Source: Acidicapsa dinghuensis (GTDB taxonomy: Bacteria > Acidobacteriota > Terriglobia > Terriglobales > Acidobacteriaceae). Taken from it: a stretch of DNA of 64,000 nt. The position numbers were made by a program, and so were the translations under genes. Below are positions 53,822 to 61,418 of this stretch, in pieces (the first letter of the stretch is position 1; every line of letters starts with the position of its first letter). The notes beneath the pieces are model-generated. The model did no database searches. It saw nothing but the letters and a program-made list of their open reading frames with translations, and had not been told where the DNA came from. The stretch spans positions 186,001 to 250,000 of the forward strand of contig NZ_JAGSYH010000007.1 of the NCBI RefSeq assembly GCF_025685685.1, in the 5' to 3' direction.

Positions 53822-54542
53822 TTGGAACTGACAAGCCGGCTTGCGTGAAGTGATGAGTGATCTCATGTGGCAGATTGCCGTAAATCAAAAACTTCAAATT
53901 GACCCACTATCCATAGCAGCCCATCAAAACGCTCGCAAGATGCACAAAGCAAACTCAAGAATTCTTAAGTTTCGGCCTCGGACATCTCGTCTCTAGTTGT
54001 CCTCAGAGGGCCGGTGATATCGGCCAATCGGGGGCCAAGTGGCGGGCTTTAGTGTCGAGTGACGGACATCACAGATAAAGTCTCTCTTCATTGCTTAAAT
54101 GGACTCAACACAGCAATCAAAGATGGTTTTCGTCAGAGGCTCTGGGGAGCAGACACCACACCTGCTCGGCTACCAGCTGATCACTTCTGCAACCCCGTAT
54201 CCCACCTAAGATTTCTTAAGATTAAAGACGCTCGGCAGCGGGTCGCCTCTAACAGCAGGCTGTTGCCCATAGAGTTAAAGACGGTGTCGTTCTGCTGGGA
54301 TTCAAGATCAATGGACTACTGATTTTGATCCACCCGGAAAGGCTACGTTGACGGCCTCTTCAAACAAACTCCCAGCAACGGCTCGCCCAGCTCGTTCTCT
54401 GCCTTCGTGATGACCGTCTTTCTTTTGTCGAAGCCGCGCCCCACAACCCCACAAAATGACAAGCGAACAGATCACCTGATCGATTACCCCTGCGGGCGTG
54501 TCTTGCATCTAAAAGAAAGACGCGAAAGGAGGATAAGACTCC
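53822..54542. other. Long gene-poor stretch
   Basis: About 720 bp with no convincing gene on either strand. A small hairpin GGCCG-gtgatat-CGGCC lies near 54010. Open frames here lack homology, good starts and codon bias typical of the neighbours. The stretch ends at the Shine-Dalgarno of the candidate small membrane protein. Confidence 0.4.
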
Positions 54543-54623
54543 ATGATCGCTATTGGATTTCTCGCAATATCTCTGATCTTTCTCATGATTTTCTTCGTGG
54601 CGAAGCGGCGAGTTAAGCAGTGA
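54543..54623 (+). CDS. Candidate 26-residue single-pass membrane protein
   Basis: An ATG 10 bases after a strong AAAGGAGG-type Shine-Dalgarno (near 54526-54533) opens a 26-codon frame. It is one long hydrophobic helix (IAIGFLAISLIFLMIFFVA) ending in a basic tail (KRRVKQ). This is the layout of known bacterial small membrane proteins, with the C-terminus inside. It stands alone in a gene-poor stretch upstream of tRNA-Arg. I do not recognise the family. Translation is predicted from the ribosome site and the composition only. Confidence 0.45.
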   Translation: MIAIGFLAISLIFLMIFFVAKRRVKQ

Positions 54624-54815
54624 CTTTTGAGTTGCAGAGAAAAGTAATCGTCGCAACTCATGCGCACGTTTGAACCAAGCTCGCCAAACCAGACGTGTGC
54701 AGATCAGGAACGGCTTGACCTTCCGCGGCAGCCTGAACAAAATCGCAAGAAAGCGATCAGTCGCTGCGCTCCAGATGTTTGAATTCAAATTGTTTTGGAA
54801 AGAATTAGTAAGCTA

Positions 54816-54892
54816 TGGTGCGCCCGGAGAGATTCGAACTCCCGACCCTCAGATTCGTAGTCTGATGCTCTATCCAGCTGAGCTACAGGCGC
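54816..54892 (-). tRNA. tRNA-Arg(ACG)
   Basis: Read on the minus strand, the cloverleaf is complete. The acceptor GCGCCTG pairs with CGGGCGC (one G-U), the D arm is GCTC...GAGC, and the anticodon stem TCAGA/TCTGA holds loop CTACGAA with anticodon ACG. The T arm is GGGAG-TTCGAAT-CTCTC with one G-U. The discriminator is A and the 3' CCA is encoded (54816-54818). No integrase gene or attachment repeat was found beside it. Confidence 0.95.
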
Positions 54893-54954
54893 ACAACGTT
54901 GCATTGCGCAACCATTTAAGAATACCAAGAATCGCGTCCTAAGGCAACGCGTCT

Positions 54955-55227
54955 TCAGGCCTTCGCAGGCTCTGCAGCCGCTTCCACCGGTGGCGGAGGC
55001 GGCACGAGCGGCAACTCCTCCACCACATGCAGACCCGAACGCCGCACCAGCCCTGTCACCGTAGCCGCAGTCAGCCGCGTCGCATCGTACTCCATGCGCA
55101 GCGTCTTCGCTTCGCGGTCAAATTCCATGCGGCGAATCCCATAAACCTCGCGTGCATTGCCCAGTGCAAACACCGCCGATTCCGACGGCTCACCCTCATA
55201 ACGGTACAGAATTTCCAGCTGCGTCAT
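54955..55227 (-). CDS. Hypothetical 90-residue protein
   Basis: A small soluble protein with a compact N-terminal region of alternating strands and helices (MTQLEILYRYEGEPSESAVF, then VYGIRRMEFDREAKTLRMEY and LTAATVTGLVRRSGL). The pattern is reminiscent of a ferredoxin-like or HMA-like fold but lacks the CxxC metal site. The last 20 residues are a Pro/Ala-rich tail. It lies 21 bp downstream of the TlpA-like gene on the same strand and is probably cotranscribed. I do not recognise a family; a heavy-metal-domain relative is only a guess. Confidence 0.65.
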   Translation of the reverse strand: MTQLEILYRYEGEPSESAVFALGNAREVYGIRRMEFDREAKTLRMEYDATRLTAATVTGLVRRSGLHVVEELPLVPPPPPVEAAAEPAKA

Positions 55228-55248
55228 AGCTCGATGATACCAATCCTT

Positions 55249-55752
55249 CTATCCAAGTGTTTTCAGATACCGCAAAATCTCCGGATCGGTCCAATCCGTT
55301 GCTCCAATGAACCGCCGCCGGATGTAGCCATTGCGGTCAACCACAAAGGTCTCCGGCCACCCCGTCACCTCAAACTTCGTCGCAGCCGATTCTTTCGGAT
55401 CCCACACCGTCTGAAAATCCATGCCATGGGCTTTCACAAACTGCCGGTAGTCGTGCTCCTCTTCATCAATATTCACAGCCAGAATCGGATATTCCGGGTG
55501 CTCATGATGAAACGCCTCCAGCGATGGCAGCTCTTCAATGCAAGGCGGGCAGTGGCTCCACCAGAAATTCACAATCACCACCTTGCCGCGGTACGCACCA
55601 AGATGAATCGAGCTCGTATTATCCGTGACCGTAAAATCCGGCGCGGGCTTGCCGATCTCCTGCGGATGACTGCCCCGGTCGCAGCCTGAGCCAAGCATCG
55701 CCAGACCAAGAGCTGAAGTGACAAACAGCGTTTTGAATTTCCACGGCCCCAC
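55249..55752 (-). CDS. TlpA/ResA-like thioredoxin-fold lipoprotein
   Basis: A thioredoxin-fold reductase with active site CPPC in NFWWSHCPPCIEELPSLEAF and the conserved cis-proline in VTGWPETFVVD. A short signal (WKFKTLFVTSALGLAMLGSGC) with Cys in a lipobox anchors it in the membrane facing the periplasm. The frame runs to a GTG at 55782, only 3 bp from the divergent glycosyltransferase ATG. The GTG at 55752 gives a normal signal peptide and leaves space for a promoter, so I prefer it, although neither has a strong ribosome site. TlpA/ResA proteins reduce disulfides, for example for cytochrome c maturation, a sensible need in a genome with many c-type haem proteins. Confidence 0.9.
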   Translation of the reverse strand: MGPWKFKTLFVTSALGLAMLGSGCDRGSHPQEIGKPAPDFTVTDNTSSIHLGAYRGKVVIVNFWWSHCPPCIEELPSLEAFHHEHPEYPILAVNIDEEEHDYRQFVKAHGMDFQTVWDPKESAATKFEVTGWPETFVVDRNGYIRRRFIGATDWTDPEILRYLKTLG

Positions 55753-55763
55753 ATACCTATAAT
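55733..55763 (+). promoter_or_regulatory. Candidate promoter of the glycosyltransferase gene
   Basis: An exact TATAAT (55758-55763) with TTGAAT (55733-55738) 19 bp upstream, about 22 bp before the ATG at 55786. The -10 box lies inside the longer reading frame of the divergent TlpA-like gene, which supports the shorter TlpA start. The spacer is a little long. Confidence 0.45.
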
Positions 55764-55785
55764 ACGGAGCGGGAGCCGTCACGCG

Positions 55786-56862
55786 ATGATCGAGGCCACA
55801 ATCGAGACAGAATCACAACCGCAGGCCCTCATCGAGCTCTCCGTCATCGTCCCCGCCCGCAATGAAGAAGACTGCATCGGCGCCTGCCTCGAATCCCTCG
55901 TCTCCCAATCCAGCGAATTCTTCTCCCTCGGCCGCGACTGGGAAATCCTCGTCGTCGATGACGGTTCCACGGATCGCACCCGCTCCATTGCCCGCAGCTT
56001 TGCAGGCGTCACCATCCTCGACCCCTTCAAGCTCGAAGCTGGCTGGACCGGCAAAGCCAACGCCTGCTGGACCGGCGCACAACAAGCCCGCGGCCAGTGG
56101 CTCCTCTTCACCGACGCCGACACTATCCACGAGCCCGGCAACCTCCGCCGAGCTATCCATGAGGCCGAAAAATACAACGTCGGCGCACTCTCTTACTCGC
56201 CCAAACAGCTCGTCTCCGGCTTCTGGCAGCGCGCGCTCATGCCGCTTGTCTTCTGCGAACTCGCCCTCGCCTACCCGCCAGAAAAAGTCTCCAACCCCGC
56301 CGTGCGCATCGCCGCCGCCAACGGCCAGTTCTTCCTCTTCAAGCGTGAGGCCTACAAGGCCCTCGGCGGCCACGCCTCCGTCAAATCCGAAGTCCTCGAA
56401 GACGTCGAGCTCGCCTTCCTCGCCAAGCGCCGCAAAGTCGGCCTGCGCTTCCGTTATGCCGCCGATGCTCTTTCCACGCGCATGTACCGCTCCACCGCCG
56501 CCATGATCGAGGGCTGGACCAAAAACCTCGCCCTCCTCTTCGGCAATGCGCTCATCCTCGCCATGTGGCGTCTGCTCGATATCGCGTTGCTCCTCGGCCT
56601 TCCATTCCTCGCCTGGCAGTTCCGCGACTACGGCGTGCAGCACGTCCCCTTCTTCACCGCCGGAGTATTGCTGATCCTTATCTGGCTGCGCACCCTATGG
56701 CGCTTCTACGCCCGCGTCGCGAAATCCAACTTCCCCGCCGCCGATTGCGCATTATCCCCAATCGCCCTACCGCTCTTCGCCATTCTTCTCTATCGAAGCT
56801 GGTTCCAAAACAGCATCCTCCACCGCGTTACCTGGAAAGGCCGCGAATACAGCACGAGATAA
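55786..56862 (+). CDS. Family 2 glycosyltransferase, membrane-associated (HpnB/CrtQ-like)
   Basis: A 358-residue GT-A enzyme. The nucleotide-binding start is LSVIVPARNEEDCIGACLESL, followed by VVDDGSTDRTR, the DxD-type motif LLFTDADT, and the acceptor region EVLEDVELAFLAKRRKVGLRF. Two or three C-terminal transmembrane helices follow (LDIALLLGLPFLAWQF, FFTAGVLLILIWLRTLW). The layout matches the HpnB/carotenoid-glycosyltransferase group, enzymes acting on lipid acceptors. No carotenoid or hopanoid genes are adjacent, so the substrate is open. The last 26 codons occur again at 59609-59689 beyond the ADOP permease. Confidence 0.88.
   Translation: MIEATIETESQPQALIELSVIVPARNEEDCIGACLESLVSQSSEFFSLGRDWEILVVDDGSTDRTRSIARSFAGVTILDPFKLEAGWTGKANACWTGAQQARGQWLLFTDADTIHEPGNLRRAIHEAEKYNVGALSYSPKQLVSGFWQRALMPLVFCELALAYPPEKVSNPAVRIAAANGQFFLFKREAYKALGGHASVKSEVLEDVELAFLAKRRKVGLRFRYAADALSTRMYRSTAAMIEGWTKNLALLFGNALILAMWRLLDIALLLGLPFLAWQFRDYGVQHVPFFTAGVLLILIWLRTLWRFYARVAKSNFPAADCALSPIALPLFAILLYRSWFQNSILHRVTWKGREYSTR
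56782..56862 (+). repeat. Direct repeat copy 1 (glycosyltransferase 3' end)
   Basis: The last 26 codons and stop of the glycosyltransferase gene. 75 of 81 bases match copy 2 at 59609-59689, and all six differences are synonymous third-position changes. The two copies bracket the ADOP permease gene. Confidence 0.85.
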
Positions 56863-56902
56863 CCCTCGATCCGGCACACAGGAAAAGCGAATAGGGCAGA
56901 CG

Positions 56903-59419
56903 CTATTCCGCACGAAGCGCCTCGGTCGGATCAATGGATGCGGCGCGGTGGGCAGGCAGAAAGCTGGCAAGCAGCGCGGAGACAGCCAGTGTTGCCGCCA
57001 CGGTCAACAGCGTTCCCACATCTCCTCGGCTCACTCCAAAAAGCATGCTGCGAAGAAGACTCGTTGCGGGCAACGAGCAGACCATCCCGCCGGCGATTCC
57101 AAAAAGCGCAAGCCATCCAGCTTCTTTCAAAACAAGCCTGTAAACAGCAGACCTCTGCGCCCCCAACGCCATGCGCACTCCAATCTCACGCCTGCGCTGG
57201 CTCACGGAGTAAGAAATCACACCGTAGACGCCCACTGTTCCAAGCAGCAGCGCCAGCGATGCAAACCCTGCCACCACCCATGCTGCGGCACGATGCAGAT
57301 AAGCCGTTTGTGAGTTGTCGATCCTGTCGGCCATCGTCTCTGCTTCATCCGCAATCAAACCGCGATCGATTTGATGAAGCGCCTGAATCATGGAAGGAAG
57401 CACAGCTCTCTCGGATTGAGAGGTGCGAACAGAGACATAAAACTCATTGGTTGGGATTTGATTGAAGGGACTATAGACCGCCGCAGTAGATTTCAGATCC
57501 AGCGCCCCATCCTTCAGATCATCGACAACTCCGACAATCTCCAGAGGATGTTCTTTGTCGTACTGATCGATGATGTATTTCCCCAGCGGATCTTCATCGG
57601 GAAATACCTGCTTTGCCATCGTCCGGTTGATGATCGCCACCCGCTGCTTGGAGCCATCGTCCGCCTCAGTGAAATACCTGCCCGCCACAAGCCGCACCTT
57701 CAATGTCTCGAAATATCCCGCACCCACCATTTGATCTACCGCTTCATCGCCCAACCCGGTATAGCTTCGGCCTTTGACATGAAAGTGAGCCAACATGTGT
57801 TTGTATCTCTCTCCGCTTGCGAGGTTCAGCTCGCCAGAGACACCAGTAGAAGTTACGCCCGGCAGCGTCGACATCGCGGCTACGACTTGCCTCTCCAATG
57901 CGATGTTGCGTTTATCGTCCTGCCATGGTCCGGGGCTCGTCACATGCACCATCGCGAGATGATCGGCGGCAATACCCATATCGACATGCAGCAGGCGATA
58001 GAGGCTCTTAGTCAGCAAACCCGCCCCTACCAGCAACACCACCGTGATCGCCAGCTCCAGCGCCACTAGATTCGCGCCAAGTCTGCGCCAGCCTCTGCCG
58101 GCGGAAGATCGGCCACCCTCTGCAAGATCCTTCTGCATATCCGAACGCAGCAAATACAAAGCCGGACCAGCAGAGCAAAGCATCCCTCCAGCAATCGAAG
58201 CCATCGCAGCAAAGATCAGCAGATGCGAGTTAAATCCAAGCCCTTGTAAATACGGCATCTGGTGCAGCAGATTAGCCGGAATCGCCCCTGCAAGAACCTT
58301 GATCGCAGTGGCCGTCAGCAACATCCCCAGCGCCCAACCCGAAGCAGCGAGCAGAAAGCCTTCCACCACAAATTGCCGCACAAGACGGACGCGAGAAGCC
58401 CCAAGCGCGCCTCGAACCGCCATCTCCCGCCGCCGGCTCTCCGCTCTCACCAGCAGCAGGCTCGAAATATTTACGAACCCGATAAGGGTCAGAAGCCCCG
58501 CACCCCCAAGCAGCGCAATGAGAATCGGCCGGATATCCCCAAGAATGGCGTCCGAGAGCGGAATCATCACTGCGCTTCGGTCCTTGTTGTATTGCGGAAA
58601 TTCCACCGCGATCTGCCGCGCAATCGATGTCAGGTTATCCAGCGCCGACGCGGCTGAGACTCCATCCTTGAGCCGCGCCACGCCGTAGTAAGGAAAGCAT
58701 CCGTGATTGTCATCGCAAAGGCCGCGCAGCAGTATCCAGAATTCGGCCTGCCCAACGGGCGCAAAATGAAATCCCGGTGGCATCACCCCCACAACGAGAA
58801 AAGGGTCTCCATTCAGCGAAACCGTCGAGCCGAGGATGTTCTGGTTAGCGCCGAACCGCCTCTGCCAGCTTTCGTAGCTTAGAATGACGACACGCGGCGC
58901 ACTCGGCAAGTCTTCTCCATGGCGAAAGTCACGGCCGAGCAAGGGCGCAATGCCCAGAGTGCTGAAAAATCCATCGCTGATAATGGCGCCTGAAACCTCT
59001 TCCGGGCTCGCACCACCGTCAAGCCTGAAACGATCGGGCCTATACACATCCAGCGTGCTGAAGACACGATTGCGTTCCTTCCATGCGTGATAGTCATAAT
59101 CGGACAAGTGGTATCGTTCGCCGACTGGAATACGCTCATACAACGCTACGAGCCTGGACGGATCGCGATAAGGCAGCGGCTTCACCAGCACTGCGTCGAC
59201 GAACGCAAAGATTGCAGCACTTGAGCCAATGGCCAGGGCGAACACCGCAACAACAGTGAAGGTAAAGCTGGGGTGTCTGCGCAATTGACGCGCTGCAAAT
59301 CGCAAATCCTGTACAAGATCCTGGGCCAGGTGTGCTCCGTTGACCTCGCGTCCCTGGGTTCGCACATCTTCCCGGCTCTCGTCATTCGAACTTCGTGATG
59401 GCTCGCGTCGATCAGTCAA
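56903..59419 (-). CDS. ADOP-type orphan ABC permease (MacB/FtsX, duplicated)
   Basis: An 838-residue permease of the acidobacterial duplicated orphan type. A cytoplasmic N-terminus with LVQDLRFAARQLRRHPSFTF leads into the first helix (TVVAVFALAIGSSAAIFAFVDAVL). A MacB-like periplasmic domain (VALYERIPVGERYHLSDYDY; SDGFFSTLGIAPLLGRDF) precedes a three-helix FtsX block, and the whole plan is then repeated, ending IDPTEALRAE. No ATPase gene adjoins it, as usual for this class. Their roles are poorly defined, with efflux or envelope stress suggested. It faces the glycosyltransferase gene and is bracketed by duplicate 3' ends of that gene, suggesting arrival by recombination. Confidence 0.93.
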   Translation of the reverse strand: MTDRREPSRSSNDESREDVRTQGREVNGAHLAQDLVQDLRFAARQLRRHPSFTFTVVAVFALAIGSSAAIFAFVDAVLVKPLPYRDPSRLVALYERIPVGERYHLSDYDYHAWKERNRVFSTLDVYRPDRFRLDGGASPEEVSGAIISDGFFSTLGIAPLLGRDFRHGEDLPSAPRVVILSYESWQRRFGANQNILGSTVSLNGDPFLVVGVMPPGFHFAPVGQAEFWILLRGLCDDNHGCFPYYGVARLKDGVSAASALDNLTSIARQIAVEFPQYNKDRSAVMIPLSDAILGDIRPILIALLGGAGLLTLIGFVNISSLLLVRAESRRREMAVRGALGASRVRLVRQFVVEGFLLAASGWALGMLLTATAIKVLAGAIPANLLHQMPYLQGLGFNSHLLIFAAMASIAGGMLCSAGPALYLLRSDMQKDLAEGGRSSAGRGWRRLGANLVALELAITVVLLVGAGLLTKSLYRLLHVDMGIAADHLAMVHVTSPGPWQDDKRNIALERQVVAAMSTLPGVTSTGVSGELNLASGERYKHMLAHFHVKGRSYTGLGDEAVDQMVGAGYFETLKVRLVAGRYFTEADDGSKQRVAIINRTMAKQVFPDEDPLGKYIIDQYDKEHPLEIVGVVDDLKDGALDLKSTAAVYSPFNQIPTNEFYVSVRTSQSERAVLPSMIQALHQIDRGLIADEAETMADRIDNSQTAYLHRAAAWVVAGFASLALLLGTVGVYGVISYSVSQRRREIGVRMALGAQRSAVYRLVLKEAGWLALFGIAGGMVCSLPATSLLRSMLFGVSRGDVGTLLTVAATLAVSALLASFLPAHRAASIDPTEALRAE

Positions 59420-59920
59420 AGTGTGTGTCCCCCGTGGCCCAGACAGCCTCGTAGTCTATGCAGATGGACAGCTTACCTGACGTCGGTTTGAAAATCGGGT
59501 ATGAAAACAATAAAACCACAGACAGTATCCTCAGGTGACAACTGGAGCGGTCTTGATATCCCTCCAGCAGCGCTCAAGGAGACACTGTCTGCGAATCCTG
59601 CAAGCAAGATCCTGCTATATCGAAGCTGGTTCCAGAACAGCATCCTCCACCGCGTCACCTGGAAAGGCCGCGAATACAGCACAAGATAACTTAAGTTTGC
59701 TTTGCGCATTGCTGGAAGCAAACCGCCATCTGTTCCAGGCATCTATCGATAAACACGGATGACGCCAACCTTTTTACGCAGCCAAAAATACTGTGACGCG
59801 TCAATCTCGATGTAAATAAGGTGTATTTGTTTCGTTGCCTTGCAAGCTCCGGTATAAGTGCGGTTTATTACCCGATCCATCAGAACATTCGCCGCACACG
59901 CCCACTGCTTGAGGTGGTGA
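59420..59920. other. Intergenic region with a glycosyltransferase remnant
   Basis: Apart from the copy-2 repeat, these 501 bp hold no convincing gene. A 62-codon frame beginning at 59501 runs into the repeat, but its first 36 codons show no recognisable homology. The promoter of the barrel-protein gene at 59921 must lie in the last 150 bp. Confidence 0.45.
59609..59689 (+). repeat. Direct repeat copy 2 (glycosyltransferase 3'-end relic)
   Basis: Encodes the same 26 C-terminal residues as the glycosyltransferase (ILLYRSWFQNSILHRVTW and onward) plus stop. It differs from copy 1 at six third positions, all silent. Upstream of it the similarity ends abruptly. Confidence 0.85.
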
Positions 59921-61123
59921 ATGATCTTAGGCCGCACCGCGTTTACAGCTTTCGTGTCTCTTCTGCCGCTGGCAACTCAACCAACTCCCGCGCAAACGGT
60001 GGCCACTCCGCCCTACCAGATCTACGCGGGCTATGTGTGGCAGTCCAACTACTTCAACGGCTTGCCCGGAGCGCACAACGGCATGAACGGATGGCAGGCA
60101 GGCGTTGGATTTCCCGCCTGGCACAATCTTCGTCCGCGGGTCGAGTTTTCCCGCTTCACAGGCACCAATCTCGGTGCTAACGAAGAGGTTTTCTCCGTCA
60201 TGGGCGGCGGGCAATACGAGCATGCTGTCGGACGCGAACGCCTCTTCGTCGACGCCATGTTCGGAGATCTCGGGATGAATCGCTACTGGGGACCGCAAGG
60301 CGACCCCGGCGAATCCGCTTCATTCACCACTTCACTCGGTGGCGGCGTCGATACGCCTATCGATCACCATTTCGCCATTCGCGTAGAAGCAGACTGGCGC
60401 AACGAAAATCTGGCCCTGATTAAAGCTGTCAATTCCACCACGCCCTATAGAGTTCCCGGCCTGCCCCAAAACTTCGCGCTCATCTCCACCAGCCTCGTCT
60501 GGATGCCCAAAGAGGCCTCAACACGCGGCGCCTCACAAGGCAATTTCAGTCACGCGCCTGTCGAGCAGGAGTTGATCACGGAGAGTCTGAATTCCTTCGG
60601 CCACTTCCATATCTTCGCGAACTCATGGTGGAGCAACCTCAACGTCGCCGGCCTGGAATATGACCGCCATTCCTGGGGTTACGTTGCCGGAGCGCGCATG
60701 GACTACGTCGCCGAAATACTCCCGGTAGTCATCCTTCGCCAGCCATCCGTGACAGACCTCTATGGCAACGTCAGAAGTGGCGCCAATCGCACCGCGGTTC
60801 CGGGCCTCGGCCTGTCTCCTATCGGCCTTCGCATGATGTGGCTCGACCAGCACGCCGTTAAGCCCTATTACGAAATCAAAGGCGGCATGATCGGCTTCAC
60901 AAAGAAATCCCTCTCAGACTATGCCTCCTATGAGAACTTCAGCCTCCAGCAAAGCCTCGGCGCTCAAGTTCGCCTCACAAACCAGTGGGACATGCGCGCC
61001 TCGATAAGCTTCTTCCATTTCTCCAACGCCTTTGTCGTTCCAATCAACCCCGGAATCGACGAAATGGCATGGAGCGCCGGACTGAGCTACAAGTTCAAAA
61101 AACAATCCACCACAGGCGAATAA
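59921..61123 (+). CDS. Outer-membrane beta-barrel protein with C-terminal PagL-like (lipid A deacylase) region
   Basis: A 400-residue exported protein (signal TAFTAFVSLLPLATQPTPAQ; ATG preceded by GAGGTGG). Residues 30-190 form an OmpA-like barrel of alternating strands (YQIYAGYVWQSNYFNGLPGA, VFSVMGGGQYEHAVGRERLF). The second half, from about 220, forms another strand series ending FFHFSNAFVVPINPGIDEMA and LSYKF. That end resembles the catalytic part of PagL-type lipid A 3-O-deacylases: His366-x-Ser368-Asn369 and Glu381, close to the His-x-Ser and downstream Glu spacing of PagL. Two barrel units in one chain would be unusual. Lipid A modification is a hypothesis; a structural outer-membrane protein is the alternative. 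Confidence 0.6.
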   Translation: MILGRTAFTAFVSLLPLATQPTPAQTVATPPYQIYAGYVWQSNYFNGLPGAHNGMNGWQAGVGFPAWHNLRPRVEFSRFTGTNLGANEEVFSVMGGGQYEHAVGRERLFVDAMFGDLGMNRYWGPQGDPGESASFTTSLGGGVDTPIDHHFAIRVEADWRNENLALIKAVNSTTPYRVPGLPQNFALISTSLVWMPKEASTRGASQGNFSHAPVEQELITESLNSFGHFHIFANSWWSNLNVAGLEYDRHSWGYVAGARMDYVAEILPVVILRQPSVTDLYGNVRSGANRTAVPGLGLSPIGLRMMWLDQHAVKPYYEIKGGMIGFTKKSLSDYASYENFSLQQSLGAQVRLTNQWDMRASISFFHFSNAFVVPINPGIDEMAWSAGLSYKFKKQSTTGE

Positions 61124-61418
61124 TCGACAGATATCCGCATCTCCTGAATCTGCCGCAGGCTTCATTCCGCGATGCGGTTGAACTTTTCCCCTTTCGGGAC
61201 TACATTCGTGCCCCTGCGTTCTCGACGCAGGCACCCGATGTCAGATGGGCACGGGCCTATTCACTCCTAAACGTTACCTTTGGTGAGGTTAGGAAGCGTC
61301 CCCTCAAAGCGGATTAACCGCTCATACGGAAGAACCGCAGAATTTAGCACAAAAGTGTTAAATATTTCACAAGAAAGTAACCGATACTTACATTACCAAT
61401 ACTTAACAGGGGGCATCC
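61124..61418. other. Intergenic region with a hairpin
   Basis: 295 bp without a gene. An exact stem CCTGCGT-tctcg-ACGCAGG lies at 61213-61231, possibly the end of the barrel-protein transcript, though no T-run follows. The AT-rich final 100 bp presumably carry the promoter of the MHYT kinase. I looked for a c-di-GMP riboswitch and saw none. Confidence 0.4.

Noticed and set aside
54059..54322. 87-codon ORF in the gene-poor stretch
   Set aside because: No start signal, atypical composition and no recognisable features.
54816..54892. tRNA-Arg as the attachment site of an integrated island
   Set aside because: No integrase gene and no repeat of the tRNA 3' end were found within the window.
59501..59689. 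62-codon ORF before the barrel-protein gene
   Set aside because: Only its last 26 codons are meaningful, as a copy of the glycosyltransferase end. The first 36 have no visible homology and the start lacks a Shine-Dalgarno, so I list it as a repeat and not a gene.
61190..61418. c-di-GMP or other riboswitch before the MHYT kinase
   Set aside because: Only a simple 7-bp hairpin is present; the conserved core sequences of known riboswitches are missing.
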